A stretch of 64,000 nt of DNA, from contig CM058239.1 in the NCBI GenBank assembly GCA_030180135.1, positions 58,607,246-58,671,245 on the forward strand, read 5' to 3'. The stretch comes from Orychophragmus violaceus (Eukaryota > Streptophyta > Magnoliopsida > Brassicales > Brassicaceae). The notes under the pieces were generated by a model, which saw nothing but the letters and a program-made list of their open reading frames with translations, did no database searches and was not told the DNA's origin. Positions 41,701 to 52,180 of this stretch are shown one piece after another (position 1 is the stretch's first letter; each line of letters starts with the position of its first letter). The position numbers and the translations under genes were made by a program.

Positions 41701-42051
41701 TATATTTTAGGCACTCTATGGTTTAAGATATAAAACCTATTCCTTGAATAGGGTGCTACAATTAACATTTCATTAAGATCAAAAGAACAAAACTTGTCTT
41801 TTATCAAAACGAAAAACATTCAAATTCTTACAAGAAAATGAAAGACAACTCTGCTTAAAGCAGGTACATTGTAGCAATTACTTAATAAAACCAAGCCTCA
41901 AAGGCATCTACAAGTGAAAACCCTACGGCTGAGGCAGCATCCCAAGCTCCTTCCAGACACGCAGTTCCACTTGCCCTTCCTTCAACGTTCTACTGTTGCT
42001 CAGGCTCTGCATATTATAACAAATATCAGTGCCACAACCAGTAATCAATAC
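38797..42051 (-). pseudogene. pol: C1 pol remnant
   Basis: On the minus strand, an integrase piece (41595-41320) shows a KGLLEIEHTHVCGPM motif and a degraded FLxxxxDxFS stretch. An RT/RNase H junction piece (40270-39977) shows RIPYATAIGSIMYAMTRT, SNPAKNHWIAVKNILKYLRNT. The intervals are full of stops in all frames, and protease plus the RT catalytic core were not identified. The order matches Copia (integrase before RT). Confidence 0.7.
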
Positions 42052-42942
42052 CTATAAGGTATAACTTGAAGTAATAACATGAATACCTGAGGAAGTAGTC
42101 TCATACATCAACTTTAACTCCTCATAATCTTCCATGAATTTAATGCAATCTCTCTTCCAATGCCCAGTCTCTTTACAGTAGCAGCACTTACCAACGTAAG
42201 AGGTATCTGACTCGGGCTCAGAAGACACACGCTTGCCATGATTCAAAATCTGGACAACTTTGTCTTCACCCTTGTCAGCATTAGGTTTAGTAAACCTACC
42301 CTTCTCGTTCATGAGATTGTACAGGGTACTCTTCACGTTTGGCTCAACTGTCTTGAGCATGTCATGCAGTTCAGTCAACGTCTTCGTTAAGCCTTTCTTG
42401 ATATAGTCCCTTACGAACTTATCATAGCTTGACGGCAGTGACTGCAGAATGATATTAGTTGCCAATTCTTGGCTAACTGGATAATCCAGTTTCCTCAGGT
42501 TATCAACGTAACCCATCATTTTACTGATATGAGGACTTACTGGATGATCATTTGGTAGCTTGCAGCTAGTGAGAGATTTAACCAACTGGTATCTCTCCAC
42601 TCTAACCTGCTCCTGAAATTTCAATTTCAGGCTGCTGATCATCTCTATTGGCGACTCCATGTTCTCATATTGCTTCCGCAACTCTGAGTCCATGGTAGCC
42701 AATATCAGACCACGCACATCTACCGCATCATTATAATGCTTATTCCAAGCATTATATACTGCATGATTGGCTTTGGATCCGATCCTCTCGGGGAGAGCTT
42801 TCTCAAGGACATAGTCCTTTCTCTCATGCCTGAGAACTAGTCTCAGGTTCCGCGACCAAGTCAAGAAATTTGATCCGTTCAGTTTGTCCATCTCAAGGAC
42901 ATACCGGATCGAGAAAGTGTTTTGATTGTTTGTGCTCGTCAT
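42052..42942 (-). CDS. gag: C1 Gag (Copia type)
   Basis: Uninterrupted 296-residue frame from ATG at 42942 to TGA/TAA-type stop at 42052. It has a Copia-type Gag N-terminus (LNGSNFLTWSRNLRLVLRHE, YVLEKALPE), the long helical UBN2-like region with LTSCKL and LQSLPSSYDKFV motifs, and one CCHC knuckle (CCYCKETGHWKRDC) near residue 255. The stop follows soon after the knuckle, so this encodes Gag alone rather than a Gag-Pol fusion. It would form cytoplasmic particles around C1 RNA. It is the only gene in C1 without lesions. Confidence 0.88.
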   Translation of the reverse strand: MTSTNNQNTFSIRYVLEMDKLNGSNFLTWSRNLRLVLRHERKDYVLEKALPERIGSKANHAVYNAWNKHYNDAVDVRGLILATMDSELRKQYENMESPIEMISSLKLKFQEQVRVERYQLVKSLTSCKLPNDHPVSPHISKMMGYVDNLRKLDYPVSQELATNIILQSLPSSYDKFVRDYIKKGLTKTLTELHDMLKTVEPNVKSTLYNLMNEKGRFTKPNADKGEDKVVQILNHGKRVSSEPESDTSYVGKCCYCKETGHWKRDCIKFMEDYEELKLMYETTSSGIHVITSSYTL

Positions 42943-44747
42943 AGCTGAAATTTAGAGATAAATAGAGTTTTAGTTATTAAGTTCATAAAAGAGTAATCTT
43001 AACAACTTATAAGAAAACTCGCATTGTATTCAAAATTTCTTTGTTTAACCTCATATGAATACAATGATTCCGAGACCCATGTTTAGCTAAATCCAAAGTG
43101 GGCCACTGGCCGTCACCCAGAATTAGCTTTACTTGGTAAGCATACACACAGCTAGTTATAACCAATAACTCTCGGTTGTGAATTGGACCCGAGGCCCAAA
43201 TTCACCAGATGTCTCAAGGCCCGGGACTCCCGATGGCCCAGTTAAGGAAACCAATCTCTTACAGCCAAATAATCACTAAAATCTGGGACTCCCAATGAAA
43301 TTAGTGACTATATACTACTTTACTTACGCGAAAACAGACACCTCACACTGTAAGCCATATCTGTAATCAAATAAGCGTTAAGTAGCTGACAAGATTGGGC
43401 AAGACATCCAAGCTTGATATTGTTTTTGAGGATTTTTAAGTTTTATTTCCAAAAATAGAAGATTACTATTTTGGGAAACTTTCTTATTTTAGAAACTTTC
43501 TAAATTTAGTAACTTACTAAAAATAGAAATTTCTAATTTAATATTTTATAAATATTTTCGGGTTGGGTCACAAATTATAGGCCCAATTCTTGGCCCAATA
43601 CCATAGAATTCCAGCTGGCCCAATAATTTGACATAACCGATCCGGTTTATTAATTCTGGTCCAAGACCAAATTAACTATCAAAACCATCGGTTATTTACT
43701 AAACCAAACCAGCTCTAAATTATTTGGTCCAACCAAATCAAACTTAGACCAGCCTTCGGTTTAGGTTAAAATTCAATTTTTGAATTTAAATCCGGTTTAA
43801 CCATAAATTAAATAATACCGTGTATTAAATAATTTCCAGCAAACCGCGATTTGGGTTAACCGCTTGAACCACCAATTAAATTGGATCGGTTCAATTAAAT
43901 CCAAAACCGGGAAGAAACACCTAGTGTTTTAGCCAATTTGATTTAACTTGCGGTTTTTTTTAGGCTTTAAACACACAATTAACCGCCAATTTAATGGACC
44001 GGTTTAATCGATGTGGTTTTGGGCAACGAACCGCGAAGCTCGGTTTAACCGATTGACTATTCGCGGGACGTAAAATTCAACGGGCCAAACAATCGGATCC
44101 ATGATCCAACTCGGCCCATTAACGCATCAACCCGATCGCCAGCGCTGATCACAATATCGATCCATGATCGATCAAAATCGAGGAACATTATCCCATAGAC
44201 ACACGTGATCTCAAGCCTCAAAAGCGATCGGTTTAATGGGTTTGATAATCGCCATTCAATTATCATCGCATGTCCCATTCAATTAATAACATCGAGCATG
44301 ATCAACACAAGCCGCCGACGTGATAATCAAAATTTTTTTTTGAATATTCTACTCATGATCGACACACGCATAACACACGCACGATCCATTAATACACGGC
44401 CAATACACTTTTGCATTTCATTCAATTATCAACTCAGTAGCAACGTATTAGCAACATTACATAATTGAATCACTAGAAGACAAAACACAATAACCGGTTT
44501 ATTAATTCTGTCAAGCACATGTGAATTTGGTTTAATAATAGAATGGAACTTTCAGATATTAACACGATCGATTATGCTATCTTATTAAAACGCTCGCAAC
44601 ACAATCGATTAACACAGCCGAGCCGATTAGGGTTTTATCATTGAATGTGCCATTCAATAATTAACAAGACAAAATCAAGCAGCCGATCAATAGTTTAAAG
44701 TTTTCATTAAACATTCATATGATCCAATTTCACAAGAAACCTAAAAC
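42943..44747 (-). other. C1 leader region
   Basis: About 1.8 kb between PBS and gag with no supported coding sequence. It is AT-rich with many CCGGTTTA/TAAACCGG-like strings (43630-44050). Such a long noncoding leader is unusual for Copia and may be captured or expanded sequence. Confidence 0.6.
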
Positions 44748-44749
44748 CT

Positions 44750-44762
44750 GGCTCTGATACCA
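44750..44762 (-). other. C1 primer-binding site, initiator tRNA-Met
   Basis: The complement reads TGGTATCAGAGCC, one base inside the right LTR. It sets the element on the minus strand. Confidence 0.92.
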
Positions 44763-44763
44763 A

Positions 44764-45429
44764 TGAAGGATTATGGGTGTTTTCCAAGGTTTAATTCTCG
44801 TATTACAACCTAACACAAATCCTTAAACAGATCTAGGTTCTTGCAAAACGAATCATAAAACAAACCTGATCTTTACCTTTTGCAGCGGAAATTGGTGGTA
44901 ATGTCGAGATCAGATTAGAGCTGATGAGAATCGGCTCCTCCTCGAGTATCCACACTCTTACAAGCAAGGGACGGCTGCTAGACCAAAGAGATGGATGAAT
45001 CAGAGAGAGAGATTGAGAGAGAGAGATCACGCCAAAATAGAAAAGTCGCAGGAGAACTGATTTCCTTTAGGGCTTTCTAACTCTCTTATATCTCATTAAT
45101 GGGCCCAAGTCATTAGACTAATGGCTCATTAATCTTTTGGGCCCAAAATACAAATCAGACAAAAACCTGTATTTGTCTGGCCCAAAACTCTGATTCAATA
45201 CAGTAAATGCCATTGCATCTTACCGTATTAATTCCATTTAACTTTCCCGTTAGCTATGGTGTGTGACCCTTTGGGATCATACAATACTGGTAATAAGTCT
45301 TAAACTTATAGATCAAGAGCGGACTCTAGCAAGCCATCATGATCACCCAGTATTTATGACTTATGTCTAATCTCGACACTTATCATACTTTCTAGAGATA
45401 GTACGGTAGATTTCAGGACATTCCCAACA
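44764..45429 (-). repeat. C1 5' LTR (right on the plus strand)
   Basis: 666 bp. On the minus strand GATATAAGAGAG near 45083-45093 is a TATA-like box, with TGGGCC/GGGCCC motifs (site II-like) around 45100-45145 upstream. Confidence 0.95.
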
Positions 45430-46668
45430 CATCTTTCTATCAGACAGCTCTTGCTACCAATGCTCATGAGAGTAAGCTGGAAGCCATAATGGAGCAGTTG
45501 CTAGAAGGTCAGACGAAGACTGTTGTGGACTTCAACAAGAAGGTAGATGCTGTCTATGCTGATTTGAATGAGAAGTTTGAATCCTTGAGTACACATATGA
45601 AGCAATTGGACTCTCAAGTTGCTCAAACTGTTGGAGCTATTAAGACGCAAGTCGGATTCCTTCCTAGAAGCACGGATACAAACCCCAAGCATCACTGCAA
45701 TGCAATATCACTGCGGAATGGGAAGAAGCTGCAAACCATCCCTATTAGGCAGATCAGTGATAAGGAGATCGAAGAGATAGAAGAATTTGAAGAAGAGTAC
45801 GAAGCTGCGAAACGAGCGTCGACCGACACTGCTGCTGCACGTCGGGCGACACCCACTTCTTCGAGTTCTCGTGACGAATGGAAATCGACCGAGACCGATT
45901 GAAAGGTCGATGACAGATCGAGATCAAGCAATGTCGACCGACACCAAGCTGATGTCGGTCGACACCAGCAGCGTATAGACTCTGATGCTACAAGGAACGC
46001 TCTTATAGCTGGTGGGAAGGTATATAAACCCAAGGTACCTTTCCGGAGAAACCCGAAGCAATCTAAGTTTGAACGGTTCAAGGCTAAATACATGGCTATG
46101 ATGAGCAAGCTAACTCTCCCAATGCCATTGATGGATGCTATCAACAACAACCCAGTGTTGAAGAGGTGTTTGAAACAGATGTTGACTTCTGACATGGGAG
46201 ATGAAGAGTGTGTGATGATGATCACTGAAGTCTGTAGTGCCGTCATTTTAAACAGAGTTCCTGAGAAGCAAAAGGACCCAGGGAGCTTTGTCTTGGATTG
46301 TACCGTTTTCAGCAACAGATTTGAGAGGTCATTGTGTGATTTAGGTTCAAGTGTCAATGCCATATTCAGTTGCTAAGCAGATGGGAATGACAGACTTTAC
46401 ACCTACTAGGATCTCCTTGATTCTAGCTGATCACTCCATGAGAATTCCTGAAGGTCTCTTGGAAGATGTACCGGTGAAGATTGGTGAATGTGTTATCCCA
46501 ACTGACTTCGTAGTCCTGCAGTACAATGATGAGCCTAAGGACCCTCTTATCTTAGGCAGACCATTCTTGGCTACAGCTGGCACCATCATTGATGTGAAAA
46601 GATGAAAGATTGGACTAAATGTGGGTGATCTAGTGATGAATTTTGAATGGACAAGTTGATGAGACACT
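45430..46668 (+). pseudogene. gag-pro: X gag part 2 and protease
   Basis: After the duplicated CATCT the Athila gag continues with the coiled-coil (MEQLLEGQTK, FESLSTHMKQLDSQV) and the HHCNAISLRNGK motif. An acidic linker holds TGTCGGTCGACA palindromes (45930-45964), and TGA 45901-45903 breaks it. Protease (SFVLDCTVFSNRFERSLCDLGSS, MPYSVAKQMGM, LGRPFLATAG) follows with a frameshift near 46355 inside the active-site loop and TGA near 46603. Confidence 0.87.
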
Positions 46669-48640
46669 CCACCATTGATGGACAAACCTTCTATGTTGAT
46701 ACAATTGAGAATCTGGCTGCAGAATTCTTCAATCAGATGCATCCTGTCAACCCTTTGGAGAGAGCCTTAATGAGTTCTGAGAATGAGTTGGAGCTGGAGA
46801 ATGAAGCTGCTACTGGATATTTGAGGCTAATGGACGCTACTGAGCAAGTGATGAACTTGGAAGTGGCCGATGACATTCAGTGTCGACCGACACCACAAGC
46901 GAATCGGTCGACACCAGCGGCAGGAGATTGGAGCGAGGAGAAAGCTCCAAAGATTGAGTTGAAGCAGCTACATGCATGCCTCAAATATGCGTTCTTAGGT
47001 AAAAATTCCACTTATCATGTCATTGTTAATGCTGATTTGAATAACGCAGAACTCACTTTACTGCTAAGCAAGCTGTGCAAGCATCGCAAAGCTCTTGGCT
47101 ATTCTCTTGATGATATTTCAGGTATCTCTCTGGACTTGTGCATGCATAGGATACACCTTGAGGATGAGAGCATGTCGTCAATTGAGAACCAGAGGCATCT
47201 GAATCCTAACCTGAAAGAGGTTGTAAAGAAGGAGATCATGAAGCTGCTGCAAGCTGGGATTATCTATCCTATCTCAGACAGTGATTGGGTCAGCCCATTT
47301 CATGTGGTCCCTAAGAAGGGAGGAGTCACAGTGCTGAAGAATGAAAAGAATGAGCTGATTTCTACAAGGACAATCACTGGTTACCGGATGTGCATAGACT
47401 ACATGAAGTTGAATGCAACCACCAGAGAAGACCACTTTCCACTCCCTTTCATTGACAGATGTTGGAAAGGTTGGCGAATCATCCTACTACTGCTTCTTGG
47501 ATGGTTATTCTGGTTTCTTTCAGATCCCTATCCACTAAGAGGACCAGGAGAAGACTACATTTACATGTCCCTATGGCACATTTGCATACTGCAGAATGCC
47601 TTTCGGACTGTGTAATGCTCCTGCGACGTTTCATAGATGCATGATGTCTATCTTCACATACATGATAGAGGATTTTATGGAGGTCTTCATGGATGATATC
47701 TCTGTCTACGGACCATCTTACCATGCTTGTCTGGATAATCTATGCAAGGTGCTAGCTCGCTATGAGGAAAAGCACCTGGTTTTGAACTGGGAGAAATGTC
47801 ATTTTATGGTCAGGAATGGCATTGTACTTGGGCATAGAGTTTCTGAGGCAGGAATTGAGGTGGACAGAGCTAAGATTGAGGTGATGACAGGGCTGCAGGC
47901 ACCGGATTCAGTCAAAGGAATAAGGAGTTTTCTTGGGCATGCTGGTTTTTACAGGAGATTTATTAAAGACTTCAGCAAGATAGCTAGACCACTTATTGCA
48001 CTTCTCTGCAAGGATGTGAAGTTTGAGTTCACGGATGAGTGTCATGCTGCATTTAAGGAGCTGAAACAGGCCTTGATCTCGGCTCCAATTGTGCAACCAC
48101 CGGATTGAAATCTGCCTTTTGAGGTGATGTGTGATGCAATCGATTATGCGGTAGGAGCTGTGCTTGGGCAGAAGAAGGACAGGAAGCTCCATGCTATCTA
48201 TTATGCCAGTAGAACTCTCGATGATGCTCAAAGGAATTATGAAACCACTGAGATGGAGTTGTTGGCTGTTGTGTTTGCATTCTAGAAGTTCCGACCATAT
48301 ATGATTGGCTCCAAAGTAGTTGTGCATACTGACCATTCTGCGCTTAAGTATCTGATGCAGAAGAAAGATGCTAAGCCAAGGTTGCTGAGATGGAATTTGT
48401 TGCTCCAAGAGTTTGACATAGAGGTGAGAGACAAGAAAGTAGTAGAGAATGGTGTTACTGATCACTTATCACGGATCAGGATCGATGAGGACGTTCCTAT
48501 AAATGATTTTCTACCAGAGGAGAACATCTACAAGGTTGAGACCAGATTTCAGGCAGTTTCTGCGAGTTCACTGCCTTCTACACGGGTTGCAGAGCATGTG
48601 TCGGTCGACACTTAGTTCATGTCGGTCGACACCTGACTCG
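46669..48640 (+). pseudogene. pol: X reverse transcriptase and RNase H
   Basis: RT fingers (NPNLKEVVKKEIMKLLQAGIIYPISDS, WVSPFHVVPKKGG, GYRMCIDYMKLNATTREDHFPLPFID) are open to about 47450. Two frameshifts (about 47455 and 47600) then break the palm. MPFGLCNAPATFHRCM and the catalytic FMDDISVYG box follow at about 47596-47710. RNase H (CDAIDYAVGAVLGQKKD, YETTEMELLAVVFAF, HTDHSALKYL, DHLSR) is broken by TGA 48106-48108 and TAG 48283-48285. The motifs are typical of Athila RT. The linker carries TGTCGGTCGACA palindromes at 46878-46910 and 48598-48632. Confidence 0.9.
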
Positions 48641-48693
48641 AAAAAGCGGACGATAATCGATCAACCTCGACACCGTTTAGCTGATTAGGAACG

Positions 48694-50086
48694 ATGTCGG
48701 TCGACATCAACACTGATGTCGGTCGACACTCGTTGCGGTTGCAGGCTGCTATTCTCGATGATGAAGCTGACATGTTCATAGCTGCAGTGGCCCAAGGTTC
48801 TCTCTCTACTAGACCTTGGTACGCCGACATAGCCAACTACCTTGCTGCAGATGATGAGCCTGAAGTATTTAAAGGCTATGCTAAGAAGAAGTTCCTTAGG
48901 GAAGTCATGCGCTATTATTGGGATGAATCCTACTTGTACAAGCACTGCTCTGATGGCATCTACAGAAATTGCATTGCCGAGTGTGAAGTTGATAATGTGT
49001 TGTGCCACTGCCATGGTTCTGAGTATGCTGGACACTTCGCTACATTCAAGACAGTGTCTATGGTTCTTCAAGCAGGCTTCTTGTGGCCTACAATGTTCAA
49101 AGATGCTCAGCTATTTATCTCTCAGTGTGATGTATGTCAGAGGAGAGGGAAGATAAGTAAGAGACACGAGATGCCACAAAACTTCATCCTCGAGGTTGAA
49201 GTCTTTGACTGCTGGGGCATAGACTTCATGGGTCCGTTTCCATCTTCTTATGGGAACAGTTACATTCTGGTTGCTGTGGACTACGTCTCTAAGTGGGTTG
49301 AAGCGCTTGATATTCCGACCAACGACTCTTCAGTAGTTCTTAAGCTGTTTAAGACTATCATCTTCCCCAAATTTGGAGTGCCTAGGATTGTGATAAGTGA
49401 TGGTGGTTCTCACTTCATCAACAAGGTCTTCGAGAAGTTGCTTAAGAAGCATGGTGTTAATCATCGTGTGGCTACTCCATATCACCCTCAGACTAGTGGA
49501 CCGGTTGAGGTTTCAAACCGACAGATCAAGGAGATTTTGGAGAAGATAGTGAGAAAGACTAGGAAGGACTGGTCTGCTAAGCTGGATGATGCGTTATGGG
49601 CCTACAGGACTACGTTTAAGACGCCATTGGGGACTACACCATTCCATCTCCTCTATGGGAAAGCATGTCACCTTCCAGTTGAGCTTGAGCACAAGGCTAG
49701 ATGGGCTGTCAAACAAATGAACTATGACCTCAAGCCTGCAAGTGAGAGACGTCTGATACAGCTTAATGAGTTAGATGAGATTCGCCACCATGCGTATGAG
49801 AACTCAAAGCTGTACAAGGAGCAAGAAGATCATCTCATGCAACTTCGAACCCAATGATCATGTACTTATCTACAATTCTCGTCTAACATTGTTTCCTGGG
49901 AAGTTGCATTCTCGTTGGTCAGGCCTATTCACCGTTAAGGAAGTTAGACCGCACAGAGCTGTTATCTTGATTAAATCCAAAGGCGAGGAGTTCACAATCA
50001 ATGGGCAATGGGTGAAACATTACTGGGCGAAAGCTGGAATCCCAGAAGGCAATAGTGTCCATCTGGATAATGCACCCTACGCCTGA
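48694..50086 (+). pseudogene. pol: X integrase
   Basis: Open from 48694 to 49857, then shifted near 49845 into a frame ending TGA 50084-50086. The zinc domain (HCHGSEYAGHFATFKT...CDVCQRRG) and catalytic core (WGIDFMGPFPSS, YVSKWVEA, VISDGGSHF, YHPQTSGPVEVSNRQIK) come first. The C-terminal region (LTLFPGKLHSRWSGLFTV, INGQWVKHYW) follows. The DD(35)E residues appear present, but the frameshift separates the C-terminal DNA-binding part. It is the only Athila-type integrase here and represents the enzyme set E2-E5 would need from a live relative. Confidence 0.9.
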
Positions 50087-50096
50087 TCGCATTACG

Positions 50097-50142
50097 GTCA
50101 AGCTATTGACGTTAAACGAGTGCTGAGTGGGAGACAACCCAC
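50097..50142 (+). other. Double hairpin after the X pol stop
   Basis: GTCAA-GCTA-TTGAC (50097-50110) and GTGGG-AGACAA-CCCAC (50127-50142). In X they follow pol, not protease, so they mark the end of the main polyprotein frame whether or not RT-IN is present. Confidence 0.6.
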
Positions 50143-50270
50143 TATAGGTTAGTTTTCGTTTCTTTGGAGTCTTTGTCCTTGAGTCTTTTGATTTTTCTGG
50201 TTCTTGTATGTTAGAGCCGTGTAAGACAGGTTTGCAGTTATCAGTGTCGGTCGACATTACCGTAAGGCCT
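50143..50270 (+). other. X 3' noncoding stub
   Basis: Conserved post-pol sequence with one TGTCGGTCGACA palindrome (50244-50255), then loss of similarity where Y begins. Confidence 0.6.
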
Positions 50271-50811
50271 TGGTTGTGGATGGTTATCTAGATTGTTAGT
50301 CACGATCCTAAGCGCTAGAATGGCCCGAGAGCTCAGTACTGTTTCGAACGGTTTAACGGCTCGTCAAGAGGACGGCAAGCCGAGAACCGAGAAGCAAAGT
50401 ATGGTCGGCCTGAGCGTGAAAACGGACCAAGGGAAATGGCCGTTGGATCGCGAGACTTAACCGCTCGTCAATACGCCGGTACATGATGCAGACGATCGCG
50501 GATGGTCTACGGATTGTCGTAAGCGATCGTTGGCCGCGGTCACATGTACGGACCGAAGGAACGATCGTAACCGTCCGCGGTAATGATCGCGTCCGTTCGT
50601 ACGGAAGGTCGCGTCCGTTCGCGGATACATGACTGGACCGCAGACCGACAGTGTGATGTTCGCGGATCGATCCTCGTTGACGTAGCGCATAGCCGCATGA
50701 TCATTCGTCAAGCCGGACAGTACTCTCGTACTGATCAGTCCATGCGACCGTAAGGTCAAGCGTGCGATAGATCGGTACGTCCGTCCCGGTACGCGATATG
50801 ACCGTGAGACT
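50271..50811 (+). repeat. Y 5' LTR, part 1
   Basis: GC-rich sequence with many CGNNCG strings and no gene. Assigned to the Y LTR because after E5 and its AGACT duplication (50807-50811, 58313-58317) similar GC-rich sequence continues up to the Y PBS. Confidence 0.65.
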
Positions 50812-51998
50812 TGATATACCATGGATTTTAGGGCTTTTAACCATGGTATATGTGTTATTTATCGAGTCTTTTACTATGTTTTAGAGTCTTTTCAGGTGTT
50901 TATTAGGTACAAGCACATTTGGAGCATATTTGGTGATTTAGACACTTTCTGGAGCTAATTGGAGTATTTGGCCGAGAGATAAAGTTCACTGTTGATACTT
51001 CCGAGATGCAACGATCGTCACACTTATGGCGTCGATCGATGCACCAGCGAGATGGGCCAAACGACGGTTTAATGAAGGATAATGAAACTGCAGTCCTGCC
51101 CAGAAGTTCCTGATATTTACAAAGAAGCCCCAAAACGTGTTTTAGGTTATAAATAGAGTTTTTAAGCCAATGTTTAGGTGACGCTTTGATACGCTTTACT
51201 TTAGTTCTATTTTTATTTCAGAAAGCCTGAGGGGCTGATCCGGATCTCGAAAGAGACTTGATTTTGAACCCCAGTTCTTATTTGATTTTATGATATTTGG
51301 TTTTCTACTTATGATATCTTCTGTCTCGATGAACATGTCTGAGTAGATTACCTGTTAGGTTGAAGGATTCTCATTAGGGATTTCAGAGAATTATAGTTTA
51401 ATTAATCTGTAGAGATCCATATCTGCTAGTTCTTTATCTAAGTTGTTCTTAATGCCTAATCTGAAGTAGCTAATCAGAATTATGATGTTAGGTTGATTAA
51501 TGCAGCGGAAGTTGGTTAATTTAACTAGAAAGAATTTAGATAAGCAATTAAACTGTTCGCAAACGAAAGTTTGGTTCAGGTTAATTGTGAACATATCAAA
51601 CTTGGAATTAATGCTAGTTTAATCTGTTAGTTCTCGCAAACGGAAGTTTGGTTTGCTGCACTTAGACTTAGAGAATTATCGCAAAGGAATTTGGTTAATT
51701 CTATATCAGTGTTTGAGTTCTAGAATAGTTATTGATTGGATCTAGATAGATTGATTGCTTGCGTTCCTGATTTCATGAGAACTCCTGAAACCTAACGCTT
51801 CGCCTTCTTGCTCGCAAACTCACTTGATTTACTTTGCTATTTCGTTTACTGTTTTCACATCTGCTTCGCTTAATTTAATCTGAACTGCTATTAATCTATT
51901 GTGTGACTGAGAGTCCTCGTGGGATTCGATACCTTATATACTACGATTGCATTAACTGTGCACTTGCAGTAGAATAGGGAAAACTATACAACCTATCA
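50812..51998 (+). repeat. E5 5' LTR (1187 bp)
   Basis: TATAAATAG at 51148-51156. A CGATCG palindrome pair is at 51008-51038. GNRA hairpins are at 51560-51573 (GAAA), 51637-51650 (GGAA) and 51682-51693 (GGAA). Confidence 0.95.
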
Positions 51999-52004
51999 AG
52001 TTTT

Positions 52005-52023
52005 TGGCGCCGTTGCCGGGGAC
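52005..52023 (+). other. E5 primer-binding site, tRNA-Asp type
   Basis: TGGCGCCGTTGCCGGGGAC, identical to E2 and E4. Confidence 0.9.
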
Positions 52024-52180
52024 TCTTTGAGTTCACCAATAGATTTAGTATTAGGATTTAGACTAAGCATCCTTTTTAATTATCTTGTTTACTCACGTTT
52101 TTGATTTTTGGATTCGCAGGGATTCGCACTGCATCGATCGTTGCTCACCTTGCATCGATCGACACAAGGCGAGAACAGCG

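Larger units (their letters stand above)
38060..45429 (-). mobile_element. C1: Ty1/Copia element with intact gag and ruined pol, very recent
   Basis: 7370 bp in reverse orientation. Two 666-bp LTRs look identical by eye, and the target duplication is CATCT (38055-38059, 45430-45434). The initiator tRNA-Met PBS is at the right end, a zinc-knuckle gag is intact, and only scattered integrase and RT/RNase H pieces of pol remain. Identical LTRs with a ruined pol imply recent transposition with enzymes supplied by another element. Confidence 0.93.
26263..50270 (+). mobile_element. X: decayed autonomous-type Athila element carrying nested E4 and C1
   Basis: 5' LTR in two pieces (26263-27327 and 36447-36554), degenerate tRNA-Asp type PBS, then gag, protease, RT, RNase H and integrase in one orientation, all broken. 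Removing E4 and C1 with one copy of each target duplication leaves about 7.5 kb. No 3' LTR is in the window; sequence changes to Y near 50270. It is a separate Athila subfamily from E2-E5: its palindromes are mostly TGTCGGTCGACA instead of CGATCG with TTGCAC arms. Confidence 0.82.

Noticed and set aside
50143..50270. A complete 3' LTR for X
   Set aside because: No Athila LTR sequence appears between the X pol end and Y; the LTR at 50812 belongs to E5 and has its own partner and duplication.
50457..50822. 121-codon minus-strand frame in the GC-rich stretch
   Set aside because: Inside the Y LTR, Arg-rich because of CpG-rich repeats, with no domain.
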